DNA of 64,000 nucleotides. Origin: Clostridium tyrobutyricum DSM 2637 = ATCC 25755 = JCM 11008 (GTDB taxonomy: Bacteria > Bacillota > Clostridia > Clostridiales > Clostridiaceae). The notes below the pieces were generated by a model. It ran no database searches and was not told the origin of the DNA. It saw nothing but the letters and a program-made list of their open reading frames with translations. A program made the translations under genes and the position numbers. Shown here piece by piece: positions 1 through 8,464 of this stretch. Positions within the stretch are counted from its first letter, which is position 1. Each line of letters starts with the position of its first letter. The stretch spans positions 1 to 64,000 of the forward strand of contig NZ_APMH01000020.1 of NCBI RefSeq assembly GCF_000359585.1. Reading direction: 5' to 3'.

Positions 1-99
1 ATTTCTATTGACTTTTACTAGCTGGTCTATAAATGGCACTCCTAAAAATAATTCTATTATTCCTATGATAATTTTATAAGTTTTTGATGTGACATCCAA
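1..99 (-). CDS. Partial membrane protein, N-terminus only
   Basis: An open frame runs off the left edge of the window from a TTG codon at 99. A purine-rich GGAAGTGAGG stretch lies about 11 bases upstream. The 33 visible residues contain one hydrophobic segment (roughly residues 9-24, KIIIGIIELFLGVPFI) followed by a polar stretch, as in a small integral membrane protein. It follows the EcsC-family gene on the same strand after a 25-base gap, so the two could be co-transcribed. The family is not recognised. The start choice and the reality of the gene are moderately supported. Confidence 0.4.
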   Translation of the reverse strand, partial: MDVTSKTYKIIIGIIELFLGVPFIDQLVKVNRN

Positions 100-124
100 T
101 ATTATATAACCTCACTTCCAAGTT

Positions 125-847
125 TTATTTTAAAATTCTAAGCCTATAAGCATTCATAGCTGTATAGCCAAGCTTTCCCATCAACTTATAGTTGGCGTAT
201 GCACCTACTGGTGCTCCTATTCCAGGTACCAATTGCAGCATCTTTGCAATATCAATATAATCCCTGTATTCTTCTTGAAAAGTTCTCCAATCAAAATTAT
301 CTCCGTTTAATGGAAGGGATTCAGAATAATTATCCCAATCAGATATAATTTCATAAACTTTATTTCTTCTCTTGTCACTTGAAAAAGCTATTTGAAATAC
401 ATATAGAATATACAAACGTTCTTTATAATCTTTCAGGTCAAAACCATATATACCTGCTGCATCGAATAAAAATTTTATCTTCAGACTCAAAAATATGGGA
501 AAATCCGCCACTCCAAGAATAAGCCCACCAGCACCAGTCCCTGCACCACTTAGCATGGCAGTTTTTTTGTAGATCTCAATTTTTCTTCTAATTAAATTCT
601 CTCTTGCTTCTAGATCCAATTTAGAATTATCCAAGTTCTCTTTTGAAATATATTTAAATCCGAATATTACAGTCCTTACCATAATTTTTATTGATTTAGT
701 AATCATAATATTAATCTTTTCAGGAATAATGCCATTTATCTTCTTTTGAATATTTTTCGTAAGTCCATTAGTAAGACTGGGCTTTTTTTTCATCTTCTTC
801 TGCCAGTTTGACAATTCTTTAAATACCTTATCTTCATATAAACTCAT
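125..847 (-). CDS. EcsC family protein
   Basis: The protein of 240 residues matches the EcsC family, whose founder is encoded in the ecs ABC-transporter operon of Bacillus subtilis and whose biochemical role is not settled. The family signature is visible: a glycine-rich hydrophobic core (SGAGTGAGGLILGVADFP, about residues 99-116) followed by an aromatic and charged region (LYILYVFQIAFS) and a second glycine-rich segment near the C-terminus (LVPGIGAPVGAYANY). The ATG at 847 is preferred over 862 because GGGGAG lies five bases ahead of it. It stands alone from the divergent CAP-domain gene, with no ecsAB genes next to it. The family call is firm and the function is unknown. Confidence 0.85.
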   Translation of the reverse strand: MSLYEDKVFKELSNWQKKMKKKPSLTNGLTKNIQKKINGIIPEKINIMITKSIKIMVRTVIFGFKYISKENLDNSKLDLEARENLIRRKIEIYKKTAMLSGAGTGAGGLILGVADFPIFLSLKIKFLFDAAGIYGFDLKDYKERLYILYVFQIAFSSDKRRNKVYEIISDWDNYSESLPLNGDNFDWRTFQEEYRDYIDIAKMLQLVPGIGAPVGAYANYKLMGKLGYTAMNAYRLRILK

Positions 848-1154
848 ACAATCTCCCCACATAATTATTTATTAAATGACATTTTATATTATCTCCTAAA
901 AATGCAATAACATTTATACATTTGAGAAACTATAATTCCTTGTTAATCATATTATGCCATAAATTTGTAAATTTATATACATATTTATATTACTATTCAA
1001 TGATTAACCTCACATACCATAATGTTCTGAATATTTTCATTAATGTTTCTACCTACTTTACACAATAGGTACAGTTTGTTCACATTTCTTATTTATACTC
1101 TAAATAAGTTTTAAAAATAAAAAACTTAAACAAAATTTTAGGGGGATACATTTT

Positions 1155-1940
1155 ATGAATAAAAGAATTAAATCAATAGTTGCAGCAGCAGCGGTAATAG
1201 GGGCTTTAACAACATCTGCACCTACTATGGCAAAGGCGGCTGGAATTAATTGCAACAATGCAACTAATTGTACTACTTCAAATTGCAACACACAGAACTG
1301 CACTACACAAAACTGCAGCGATTCAACTTGTACCACTTCAAAAACTCAACAATCTTTATTACAGGATATTATAAAAAAATATCCTCAACTAAAAAACTGC
1401 AATACCGTTAATAAAAAAATTACAACTTCAAATAAAGCTAAAACACCTAACGAATCATCAGTAAACAACAAACAATCCACTAATACTCAAAACAATACTC
1501 AAACACCAGCAAACACAAATAAGGATAATGAACAAGCTTCATCTTCTATAAGTGCAGAAGCAAATGAAGTAATAAGACTGGTAAATGTAGAAAGAAGCAA
1601 GAATGGACTAGCTCCACTCAAAGCAAATGCTGAACTGTCTAAAGTAGCTGCAACTAAAGCCCAGGATATGATTGATAAAAACTATTTCGACCACAATTCA
1701 CCTACATATGGTTCACCTTTCGATATGATGACTAAATTCGGCATTAAATATACTACAGCTGGTGAAAATATTGCCTATGGGCAGAAAACTCCTGCTGAAG
1801 TAATGAATGGATGGATGAATTCTTCAGGTCATAGAGCAAATATATTAAATTCCAATTTTACTGAAATTGGAGTTGGAGTTGCAAAGGATAAAAATGGAAC
1901 ACCTTATTGGGTCCAAATGTTTATAAATCCTGGAAAATAA
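1155..1940 (+). CDS. Secreted CAP/SCP domain protein (YkwD-like) with Cys-repeat segment
   Basis: This 261-residue protein has a Sec signal peptide: a positive start (MNKRIK), a hydrophobic core and an alanine-rich cleavage region near residue 29. Residues 31-60 hold six cysteines, at about 33, 39, 44, 49, 54 and 59, spaced five to six apart in an NCxxx pattern. A Thr/Asn/Gln-rich linker follows to about residue 132. The C-terminal CAP domain (about 136-261) carries the usual marks: VNVERSKNGLAPL, YFDHNSP, AGENIAYG, WMNSSGHRANILN and GVGVA. Bacterial CAP proteins of this type are extracellular and mostly of unknown activity. The start follows AGGGGG by about eight bases. The cysteine array is unusual for the family. 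Confidence 0.92.
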   Translation: MNKRIKSIVAAAAVIGALTTSAPTMAKAAGINCNNATNCTTSNCNTQNCTTQNCSDSTCTTSKTQQSLLQDIIKKYPQLKNCNTVNKKITTSNKAKTPNESSVNNKQSTNTQNNTQTPANTNKDNEQASSSISAEANEVIRLVNVERSKNGLAPLKANAELSKVAATKAQDMIDKNYFDHNSPTYGSPFDMMTKFGIKYTTAGENIAYGQKTPAEVMNGWMNSSGHRANILNSNFTEIGVGVAKDKNGTPYWVQMFINPGK

Positions 1941-1955
1941 TAATACTTATATTGG

Positions 1956-1988
1956 AAAGCTGAGAATAAATATTATATTCTCAGCTTT
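1956..1988. terminator. Terminator, possibly bidirectional
   Basis: A 13-base-pair perfect stem (AAAGCTGAGAATA and its complement) with a seven-base loop sits 15 bases after the CAP gene stop and just before the convergent acyl-CoA ligase stop. A T-rich tract follows on the plus strand. On the minus strand the tract is weaker. Confidence 0.8.
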
Positions 1989-2001
1989 TATTATTTATAT
2001 A

Positions 2002-3312
2002 CTATTTCATCAAATTTCTGTAATCAATTTTTCCACTTGAGTTCAATTTTAAATGCTGAACTATTTTTATCTTTTTAGGTTGAAGATATGATTCAAAATT
2101 GATCCTACAATATTCTCTTATTTCTTTTACAGTTATATTATTGGTTTTGGGTACAATTGCAGCACATATTTCCTCGCCTTTTAAAGAATCCTTTATTCCA
2201 AATACCACTGATTTTAATATTTTAGGATTATTATCCAATATCTTTTCTATATTATATGGTAGTATTTTTATACCGCCTTTATTTATAGTGTTATTTTTTC
2301 TACCTAAAATATATAAATTCCCTTTACTATCAATTTTTCCTATATCTTCAACTGTAGCCCTAGGTCTGAAATCTGGAGCTATATATGGACTTTCCACCCA
2401 TACTACATCATCCTGTATCCATAATTTTACTTGTGGAAATGCCTTTCCCACACTATTTACATTTTTATTATTTCTAAATGCTACATGTCCCAATTCACTG
2501 GCACCATAGTATTCACAGACATATGCATCAGGGAATTTACTCTTTAGCATATTGACAGTGTCACTGTCAATTTTATCACCCGCACTTAATATTGACTTTA
2601 CATTTCTAAGTTCTGTTTTAAGTTCCTTCAACAATATTCTATAGTGAGCAGGCACCATAAATATACTTGTAACATTATTTTTACAGATTTCCCGTATCCA
2701 TGTTCCAGGATAAATACTGCTGGAAAATACTATGCTTCCACCTTCATTTAAAATATGCATTGCACTATTGAGATTTGCAGTATAGGAAAGTGATCCTACT
2801 AAAAACAGTATATCCCTACAGCTTATGTGAAATACCTGATTTTGATATTTAAATGCACTGGTCCAACTTTTGTGATCTCTCCATATGACTTTATTATGAC
2901 CTGTAGTTCCAGAGCTTAGTGCACCAAGAAAAATATCAGAATCTTCAATTAAGGGTAATCTACCTTCCTGACCTACTAATTGAGTTTCAAAAATAAATTT
3001 ATCATCTATTATACAGCATGGATTTATTTTCCTAACTATTGAATCCATCTTTGATTGAGTTATTTTGAAATTTATAGGAACAGCCGCCAATCCAGCTCGT
3101 GAACATGCCAAAAAATTAATTATAGTATTTATTGGATTTATATTTTTTATTATAACTTTTTCACATTTACTATACCTAATTGCCAAGTATTCTGCTCTTT
3201 GATCAATACAATGTACAAATTCTCTATAAACAATTCTATTATTTCCAAAAGACATACATATTTTATGTGGATTTTGTTTTGCATTTTTATATATTCCTGA
3301 AAAAATCAACAT
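2002..3312 (-). CDS. AMP-dependent acyl-CoA synthetase (YhfT-like)
   Basis: The protein of 436 residues belongs to the adenylate-forming (ANL) superfamily, which activates a carboxylate with ATP and transfers it to CoA. The phosphate-binding loop is SSGTTGHNK (about residue 134), the A5 motif YYGASELG is present, and the A10 lysine is in NSSGKIDYR close to the end. It is shorter than typical fatty acyl-CoA ligases of about 500 residues, mostly at the N-terminus. The gene lies four bases after the thiolase gene, third in an operon bioY-thiolase-ligase with the same content as yhfU-yhfT-yhfS of B. subtilis, which BirA controls. A role in supplying or salvaging biotin or its acyl precursor is inferred from context. 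The substrate is unknown. Confidence 0.85.
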   Translation of the reverse strand: MLIFSGIYKNAKQNPHKICMSFGNNRIVYREFVHCIDQRAEYLAIRYSKCEKVIIKNINPINTIINFLACSRAGLAAVPINFKITQSKMDSIVRKINPCCIIDDKFIFETQLVGQEGRLPLIEDSDIFLGALSSGTTGHNKVIWRDHKSWTSAFKYQNQVFHISCRDILFLVGSLSYTANLNSAMHILNEGGSIVFSSSIYPGTWIREICKNNVTSIFMVPAHYRILLKELKTELRNVKSILSAGDKIDSDTVNMLKSKFPDAYVCEYYGASELGHVAFRNNKNVNSVGKAFPQVKLWIQDDVVWVESPYIAPDFRPRATVEDIGKIDSKGNLYILGRKNNTINKGGIKILPYNIEKILDNNPKILKSVVFGIKDSLKGEEICAAIVPKTNNITVKEIREYCRINFESYLQPKKIKIVQHLKLNSSGKIDYRNLMK

Positions 3313-3316
3313 TTTA

Positions 3317-4471
3317 TCAATTACACCTTTCTATAATGGCAGCTTCCCCCAATCCACCTGCCACCCCTAATGTTGTTAGCCCTATTTTTTTATTTTGATT
3401 TTTTAATGCTTCCATAAGGTGGAGCATTATTATAGCGCCTGAAGCTCCATAAGGATGACCATATGCCAGGGCTCCCCCATATATATTAACTTTTTCTTTT
3501 TGGCAATTAAAGTATTTCAAAAATGCCAGCACTTTTACCGAAAATGCTTCGTTTATTTCTACTAGATCCACCTGATTTATATTTAAATTTCTAGACTGCA
3601 ATAATTTTTGTGAAGCCGCAATGGCTCCAAGAGGAAAAAGGTTTGGATCAACACCTGAACTATCTCCCGCCATCCACATGACTTCAGGGTGAAGATTATA
3701 CTTTTTTACAGCTTTTTCAGATGCCATAAGTACAAGGGCCGCACCATCGTTAGTGCTGCAGGCATTTGCTGCAGTTATTGTACCCTGCTTGCCTAAAATA
3801 GGGATAGCTCTTTTCATAAGTTTTAATGAAGGTTTTTTCCTTATATTCTCATCTTCCAAAACTATACCTTCCTCAGTTTTTAAACCAAAAATTATGTTTT
3901 TCAACTTTTTTTCACTTCTGGCTTTTGCAGCTTTTATATGACTTTCCAATGCCCAGACATCCATATCCTCTCTTGAAATATTACAGTATTTTGCCGTATT
4001 TTCCGCACCTTCTATCATATCAGGGTCCCCAATAGAATATGGAGAAAATTGAGCTCTTTTAAAAAATACATCTTTTCCGCTGTATCTTTTATCCATTGGA
4101 TTATATTGCTTGTTAGGTGCAAGGCTTGTACTTTCAGAGCCACCAGCTATAATGATATCCCTTAGTCCTGATTTTATCATACTTGCAGCCATATTTATGG
4201 ATTTTAATCCAGAACCACATTGAAAATCTAAGGTTGTTCCACAAACTTCAAAGCCAAGCCCCGCATCGAGCAAACTCAATCTTGCGAGGTTTCCTCCAGG
4301 ACCAATTGCATTTCCAAGAATAACTTCTTCTACTGAATTTTCAGGAATACTATATCTATGTATAAGTTCTTTAATCAAATATGATGCCATCTTTTCAGGA
4401 AGGATATTCTTCAAACATCCATTAGTTTTGCCTATAGGAGTTCTTAATCCTCCAATTATATAAACCTTAAT
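3317..4471 (-). CDS. Thiolase family protein with probable ATT start (YhfS-like)
   Basis: This is a thiolase-fold protein of 384 residues. The nucleophile loop DFQCGSG (Cys about 85), NEAF, and GGALAYGHPYGASG with the catalytic histidine are present. The usual C-terminal catalytic cysteine is missing: where classic thiolases have a Cys in LCIGGG, this one reads LGVAGG. The first standard start is TTG at 4414, which would remove the family N-terminus. The same frame continues upstream with GGLRTPIGK, the standard thiolase beginning, and reaches an ATT at 4471 with AAGGTGGTG seven bases ahead. No ATG, GTG or TTG occurs between that ATT and the upstream stop. The ATT overlaps the bioY stop codon. 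Classical thiolase activity is doubtful. Confidence 0.8.
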   Translation of the reverse strand: MKVYIIGGLRTPIGKTNGCLKNILPEKMASYLIKELIHRYSIPENSVEEVILGNAIGPGGNLARLSLLDAGLGFEVCGTTLDFQCGSGLKSINMAASMIKSGLRDIIIAGGSESTSLAPNKQYNPMDKRYSGKDVFFKRAQFSPYSIGDPDMIEGAENTAKYCNISREDMDVWALESHIKAAKARSEKKLKNIIFGLKTEEGIVLEDENIRKKPSLKLMKRAIPILGKQGTITAANACSTNDGAALVLMASEKAVKKYNLHPEVMWMAGDSSGVDPNLFPLGAIAASQKLLQSRNLNINQVDLVEINEAFSVKVLAFLKYFNCQKEKVNIYGGALAYGHPYGASGAIIMLHLMEALKNQNKKIGLTTLGVAGGLGEAAIIERCN

Positions 4472-5006
4472 GCCGTTTCACCACCTTGTTTAATCTTGCT
4501 GAAATAAATACAGCTGCTATAGATTTTATGATATCTCCGGGTAAAAATGGAAGAGATCCAACTATAAAAGCATTTTTTATTCCAATTTTTGTTATGAACC
4601 CAAGCCATGCGGTTCCCATAAAATGAACTACTACTATACCACCAAGCACACAGGCTAAGAACATATTCATCAAGGATTTCTTTCTGCGTGTTAGAAGACT
4701 TATTATAACTGCACCTGCAAAATATCCAATTAGATAGCCTCCTGATTTGCCAACTACAATTCCAATTCCAGCTCTTCCTGCTGAAAATACAGGTATACCT
4801 ATGCATCCCATAAATAAAAATATAATCATGCTCAACCCTGCCTGTATTGGTGTGAGAACACAGCCTGCAATCATTACTGCTAAAGATTGAGCTGTTATAG
4901 GAATCGGTGTAAACGGCAATGGAATTGTAATATAGCTTAAAATTGCTGTAAGTGCTGCAAATAATGCTGAATAGATCATATCTCGTATACTTAATTTTTT
5001 ATACAA
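4467..5006 (-). CDS. bioY: Biotin transporter BioY
   Basis: BioY is the substrate-binding membrane subunit of an ECF-type biotin transporter. The 179-residue protein has about six membrane segments and typical BioY stretches such as ITIPLPFTPIPITAQSLAVMIAG, GRAGIGIVVGKSGGYLIGYF and a C-terminal LPFLPGDIIKSIAAV. A TTG start at 5006 is chosen because AGAGGAAG lies about eight bases upstream. It is the first gene of an operon with a thiolase and an acyl-CoA ligase, behind a sigma-A promoter overlapped by a BirA operator. No EcfA/EcfT genes are adjacent, so it may use a shared energising module or act alone. Confidence 0.95.
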   Translation of the reverse strand: MYKKLSIRDMIYSALFAALTAILSYITIPLPFTPIPITAQSLAVMIAGCVLTPIQAGLSMIIFLFMGCIGIPVFSAGRAGIGIVVGKSGGYLIGYFAGAVIISLLTRRKKSLMNMFLACVLGGIVVVHFMGTAWLGFITKIGIKNAFIVGSLPFLPGDIIKSIAAVFISARLNKVVKRH

Positions 5007-5075
5007 TTTAATCTTCCTCTCTTCATACGTAATTATAAATATTCTTGTCCATACTATGACTTCCTCCCGTCTAAA

Positions 5076-5104
5076 ATAATATATTAAATGTGCTATATTG
5101 TCAA
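5076..5104 (-). promoter_or_regulatory. Sigma-A promoter of the bioY operon
   Basis: On the minus strand TTGACA (5104-5099) is followed after exactly 17 bases by TATTAT (5081-5076). The -35 hexamer lies inside the left-hand (promoter-proximal) half of the BirA palindrome, so repressor and polymerase would compete. The bioY start lies about 70 bases downstream. Confidence 0.8.
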
Positions 5105-5132
5105 CTCTATATTTTTATATAGTTGACAATAT
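5095..5132. promoter_or_regulatory. BirA operator
   Basis: Two 11-base arms (ATATTGTCAAC at 5095-5105 and GTTGACAATAT at 5122-5132) form a perfect inverted repeat separated by 16 bases. The core TTGTCAAC-N16-GTTGACAA fits the known BirA biotin-repressor site of Firmicutes. BirA with bound biotinyl-AMP would repress the bioY operon when biotin is plentiful. Confidence 0.85.
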
Positions 5133-5142
5133 GAATATAAAA

Positions 5143-5170
5143 AAACTTATCAATTAAATATCGATAAGTT
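5143..5170 (-). terminator. Terminator of the small membrane protein gene
   Basis: AACTTATC and GATAAGTT form an eight-base-pair stem with an 11-base loop. On the minus strand it is followed by a run of T. It lies 16 bases past the stop at 5186 and separates that gene from the bioY promoter. Confidence 0.7.
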
Positions 5171-5185
5171 ATAATTTATATTTCA

Positions 5186-5563
5186 TCAAGATTTACTTGG
5201 TTCTTCAATATTATCAGTCTGTTCAGTGCTTTCCTCACATTTATCTTTAGTTAAAGCTTCCAAACACTTTGAAACTTTTTTGTTTAATATTCCTGCAGCC
5301 AATAAACAAACTGCAATTCCTCCATATAATCCAACAGGTTCAAATATACCCGGAAGAAGTTGAGATGGTATCAATTGTTTTTGAACTGTAGCTGCTGAAT
5401 ATCCCTGTCCTACATATTGTGCTACAGTATTTTTAAATAATAAAACATTATTAACTAATAGTGCGACTCCTATAAGCGCTACAACAACAGCAGCCACATA
5501 TAAAAGTATTGAAATGGAACCCTGTTTTGATTTTTTTACATTGTCCTTGCTTTTGATTTTCAT
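5186..5563 (-). CDS. Hypothetical two-TM membrane protein
   Basis: This 125-residue protein has a lysine-rich cytoplasmic start (MKIKSKDNVKKSKQ), a long membrane segment at about residues 17-41, a second at about 77-92, and an acidic C-terminal tail rich in Glu, Asp, Ser and Thr. The segment between the membrane helices (YVGQGYSAATVQKQLIPSQLLPGIFEP) would lie outside the cell. The family is not recognised. It has its own terminator and a putative promoter region upstream and does not belong to a clear operon. Confidence 0.7.
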   Translation of the reverse strand: MKIKSKDNVKKSKQGSISILLYVAAVVVALIGVALLVNNVLLFKNTVAQYVGQGYSAATVQKQLIPSQLLPGIFEPVGLYGGIAVCLLAAGILNKKVSKCLEALTKDKCEESTEQTDNIEEPSKS

Positions 5564-5676
5564 GATAAATTGTCTCCATTCTGCCCTTAATAGACTTATT
5601 ATACATTTATAATAATAGATGTTTATTTCATTTAAGTGTCAATATTGTTAACATTTTATAACATATCACAAAATAA

Positions 5677-5722
5677 AAACTCCCACCTCGCGTCAGGAAT
5701 CATGACAAATAGATGAGAGTTT
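5677..5722 (-). terminator. Probable terminator after the glycerol dehydrogenase gene
   Basis: Outer arms AAACTC and GAGTTT enclose an inner GTCA/TGAC hairpin. On the minus strand the structure follows the stop at 5737 by 14 bases and is followed by TTTTATTTTG. The stem is imperfect. Confidence 0.5.
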
Positions 5723-5736
5723 ATATATTAAACAAT

Positions 5737-6831
5737 TTATTTAAAATACTCTTGTCCTAATAAATCAGCTGTAAGTAAAGCGTCATATAATTGATCTGGA
5801 GTTACATCTCCTACCAAGTTATGCGCTGTTTCACCTGGTACACAAGCATTTTCAGCAGCTATATGAACTCTTTGCACATCTGTTATACCAATTTCTTTTA
5901 GAGTAACAGGAAGACCCACACTGTAGCAGAAATCCATTACCTTTTTAATTTCTTCTTTTGGTGCATTTTCTAAAATAAGCTGAGCAATAGTACCAAACGC
6001 AACTATAGAACCATGCATAGTCGATTCACATTCTTTCAATGCTGTAAAGCCATTGTATACTGAATGTGAAACGGCAAGACCACCGTTATCTGCACCTACA
6101 CCACTTAAATATACATTAGCTTCAATAATAGCTTCCAATGCTGGTGTTATTAAATGATTTTCACAGGACAATTTTGCCTGATATCCATTTTCCAGCAAAG
6201 TTTTATAACATAATTCACACAATGCCATAGCGGACAATGAAATTCCTCCATTTTCAAGACTTGGAGAATCACTTCTTTTACAAGCTCTGGCCTCAAAATA
6301 AGTTCCAAGAGCATCCCCCATACCTGCTACAAGGAATTTAGTAGGAGCATTTGCAATAATTTCACTGTCTACAATAACAGCTTCTGGATTTTTCGGATAA
6401 AATAAATATGTATCAAAAGTTTCATCATCATTGTAAATAACAGATAATCCAGTACAAGGTGCATCTGTAGCAGTAACTGTAGGAACAATAGCTACTGGAA
6501 GCTTTTCATAATGAGCAGTAGCCTTTGCAGTATCAATAGCAGATCCTCCGCCAATACCTACAACTACCTGAATACCTTCATCCTGGACTATTTTTCTCAT
6601 TTTTTGGATTTCACTTTTAGAACTTACTCCACCAAAAACTTCAAAATGTAATTTGCAATCAGAACCTTCAAAACTTTTCTCGATTTTTTCGTGACAATAT
6701 TTATATCCACTTTTACTGCAGATAAAAAGATATGAAGAACCTAAATCCTTTGTTTCCTCATAAAAATTTAATAGTGCGCCTCTACCCTGTAAATATTTTA
6801 ATGGAGCTCTCAATAACTTCAATATTGCCAT
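5737..6831 (-). CDS. gldA: Glycerol dehydrogenase-like iron/zinc alcohol dehydrogenase
   Basis: The 364-residue protein matches the glycerol dehydrogenase group of group-III metal-dependent alcohol dehydrogenases, which oxidise glycerol to dihydroxyacetone with NAD. The nucleotide-binding GIGGGSAIDTAKA lies at about residue 92. The metal ligands are the Asp in AGMGDALGTYFEA, the His in GGLAVSHSVYNG and the His in STMHGSIVAFG, all conserved. The length equals the family norm of about 365-370. It is monocistronic, with no dihydroxyacetone kinase nearby, and is preceded by a TTGATA-N17-TACTAT promoter. Related secondary-alcohol or hydroxybutyrate substrates cannot be excluded. Confidence 0.88.
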   Translation of the reverse strand: MAILKLLRAPLKYLQGRGALLNFYEETKDLGSSYLFICSKSGYKYCHEKIEKSFEGSDCKLHFEVFGGVSSKSEIQKMRKIVQDEGIQVVVGIGGGSAIDTAKATAHYEKLPVAIVPTVTATDAPCTGLSVIYNDDETFDTYLFYPKNPEAVIVDSEIIANAPTKFLVAGMGDALGTYFEARACKRSDSPSLENGGISLSAMALCELCYKTLLENGYQAKLSCENHLITPALEAIIEANVYLSGVGADNGGLAVSHSVYNGFTALKECESTMHGSIVAFGTIAQLILENAPKEEIKKVMDFCYSVGLPVTLKEIGITDVQRVHIAAENACVPGETAHNLVGDVTPDQLYDALLTADLLGQEYFK

Positions 6832-6902
6832 ATTATAAAACTTCCTTTCTCATTCTAAAAATATTCTTAAATAAAACCTGTTGTTATTTTATTATCAAAT
6901 AA

Positions 6903-6931
6903 ATAGTAACATATTTATTATAAAGTATCAA
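6903..6931 (-). promoter_or_regulatory. Putative sigma-A promoter for the glycerol dehydrogenase gene
   Basis: On the minus strand TTGATA (6931-6926), a 17-base spacer and TACTAT (6908-6903) lie about 72 bases ahead of the start at 6831. No operator is evident. Confidence 0.55.
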
Positions 6932-7068
6932 TAGAATAGGAAATATCTTTTAATATTTATCGTTTAATGTATAAGTTTGTAACGTTTAAAACATTTTATG
7001 TCATTTTTTAAAATTTTTGTAGTTATTAAATTATTAACAATAATTCATCTTATCAATAATTTAACATG

Positions 7069-8376
7069 TTATTCTAACATAAATTCATCTATAACTCTAC
7101 CGTCCACATTCTTTAGTTTAATTCCCAGCAATTTTGCCATGGTTGGAGCTTCATCAATTAAATTCATCTTATCAACAATTGCATTTTTCCTAATTCCCTT
7201 CCCTCCTGCCATAAAAACAGTAGTATAATCTTTCTTATAAGGTGAATAACCATGTGTGGCCTTTGTAATATTACGCATTCTGTTAACTTGTTCCGGAATA
7301 ACCTTCTTTATTACATCTCCTTCTGTACCATCTAAAAAATAAAATCCTCTCTTTGCTTCAAGCATAAATGTACATTTAGGATCTGCACCAAACTTTGTTG
7401 CAATATCACTGTTATATATTTTTTCAATGCAATTGGTATTTCTGTTAAAGTTACTTATCAGGGAGTATATTCCATTTTTAAGTTCTTTGTCAGTGCTGTG
7501 TTTTAAATAAACATATGCACATCCATCACAATTTTTCACAAATGCCCTATATCTTTTTATATTGCCTTTTTTATCCGTATGAATATAACCTGTATTTTTT
7601 AACATCACATTTAAATCTATTATTTTATCTTCATCAAAACTGCTGTGATCTCCAAGGGCTATTATTGTACTGTCTTCATACATATGATTTTCCTTCAAAG
7701 TTTCTATTATTTCACCTAATCTCTTGTCGTGCCTTTTTAATGAACTCTTCGCCTGTGTTGAATAAAACCCATGACAGTGTCTCATTGCATCCAGTTCTGA
7801 ATAATGTACAAAAGTTATATCAGGTCTTTTAGTTTCTATAGTATATAAAAATGATCTATGAATAAAATCATCAAGTTCAGGGTGACTTATACCATTTCTA
7901 ATATAGCCAAATTTTTTATTTATCTCATATTGAAATAAGGGACTTCCATTTAAAAAAGATACTATAAGTTGATTCTGCCAAAATCTGTTTGGAAATATTT
8001 CGGGAACATTGTACTGTATTTTTGAGTTTGCTGTAACTGGCCATAAAAATGCAGCTACTTTCATTCCTTTTTTTATTGCAAGATCATAAATAGTATCTCC
8101 TTTTATATATTTTCTACTCCAGTACCAATCTGGAGATTTTCTATAGGGTTGAAGTAATGTATTATTTACTATTCCATGATTTCTAGGATATTTTCCTGTA
8201 ACAATGGTGGTATGAGCAGGATATGTAAGACTTGGATATACACTATATACATTTTTACAATACGAGGCTTCTGCAAGGAACCTTTTAAAATTTGGCAGAG
8301 ATGATATATATTCAAAATCCAGACTGGAAAGACCATCAAATGATATTACATATAGATATTTTGTCATTCTTGACAT
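7069..8376 (-). CDS. Alkaline phosphatase superfamily phosphodiesterase (ENPP-like)
   Basis: This 435-residue protein belongs to the type I phosphodiesterase/nucleotide pyrophosphatase branch of the alkaline phosphatase superfamily. The metal and nucleophile positions are visible: Asp in VISFDGLSS near residue 10, the nucleophile Thr in YPSLTYPAHTTIVTGKYP, the Asp/His pair in SELDAMRHCHG, the GDHSS motif and the His in KATHGYSPYKKD. No signal peptide or membrane anchor is seen, so it is predicted to be cytoplasmic. The substrate is not predictable; relatives hydrolyse nucleotide or phospholipid phosphodiesters. The gene stands alone between hflX and the dehydrogenase. Confidence 0.88.
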   Translation of the reverse strand: MSRMTKYLYVISFDGLSSLDFEYISSLPNFKRFLAEASYCKNVYSVYPSLTYPAHTTIVTGKYPRNHGIVNNTLLQPYRKSPDWYWSRKYIKGDTIYDLAIKKGMKVAAFLWPVTANSKIQYNVPEIFPNRFWQNQLIVSFLNGSPLFQYEINKKFGYIRNGISHPELDDFIHRSFLYTIETKRPDITFVHYSELDAMRHCHGFYSTQAKSSLKRHDKRLGEIIETLKENHMYEDSTIIALGDHSSFDEDKIIDLNVMLKNTGYIHTDKKGNIKRYRAFVKNCDGCAYVYLKHSTDKELKNGIYSLISNFNRNTNCIEKIYNSDIATKFGADPKCTFMLEAKRGFYFLDGTEGDVIKKVIPEQVNRMRNITKATHGYSPYKKDYTTVFMAGGKGIRKNAIVDKMNLIDEAPTMAKLLGIKLKNVDGRVIDEFMLE

Positions 8377-8412
8377 ATAAACCCCCCATTTATCTATAAA
8401 GTATCTTCTTAT

Positions 8413-8446
8413 ATAAATATTAGTCCCTAATGATAGAGACTAATAC
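8413..8446 (-). terminator. Possible hflX terminator
   Basis: TATTAGTC and GACTAATA form an eight-base-pair stem about 20 bases after the hflX stop. The T tract on the minus strand is interrupted (ATTTATAT), so it may be weak. Confidence 0.45.
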
Positions 8447-8464
8447 CTAATACATTTTATTTAA

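Noticed and set aside
4456-4806. 116-codon minus-strand frame overlapping bioY
   Set aside because: It lies entirely in another frame within bioY, is rich in Trp, Ser and Cys and has no ribosome site.
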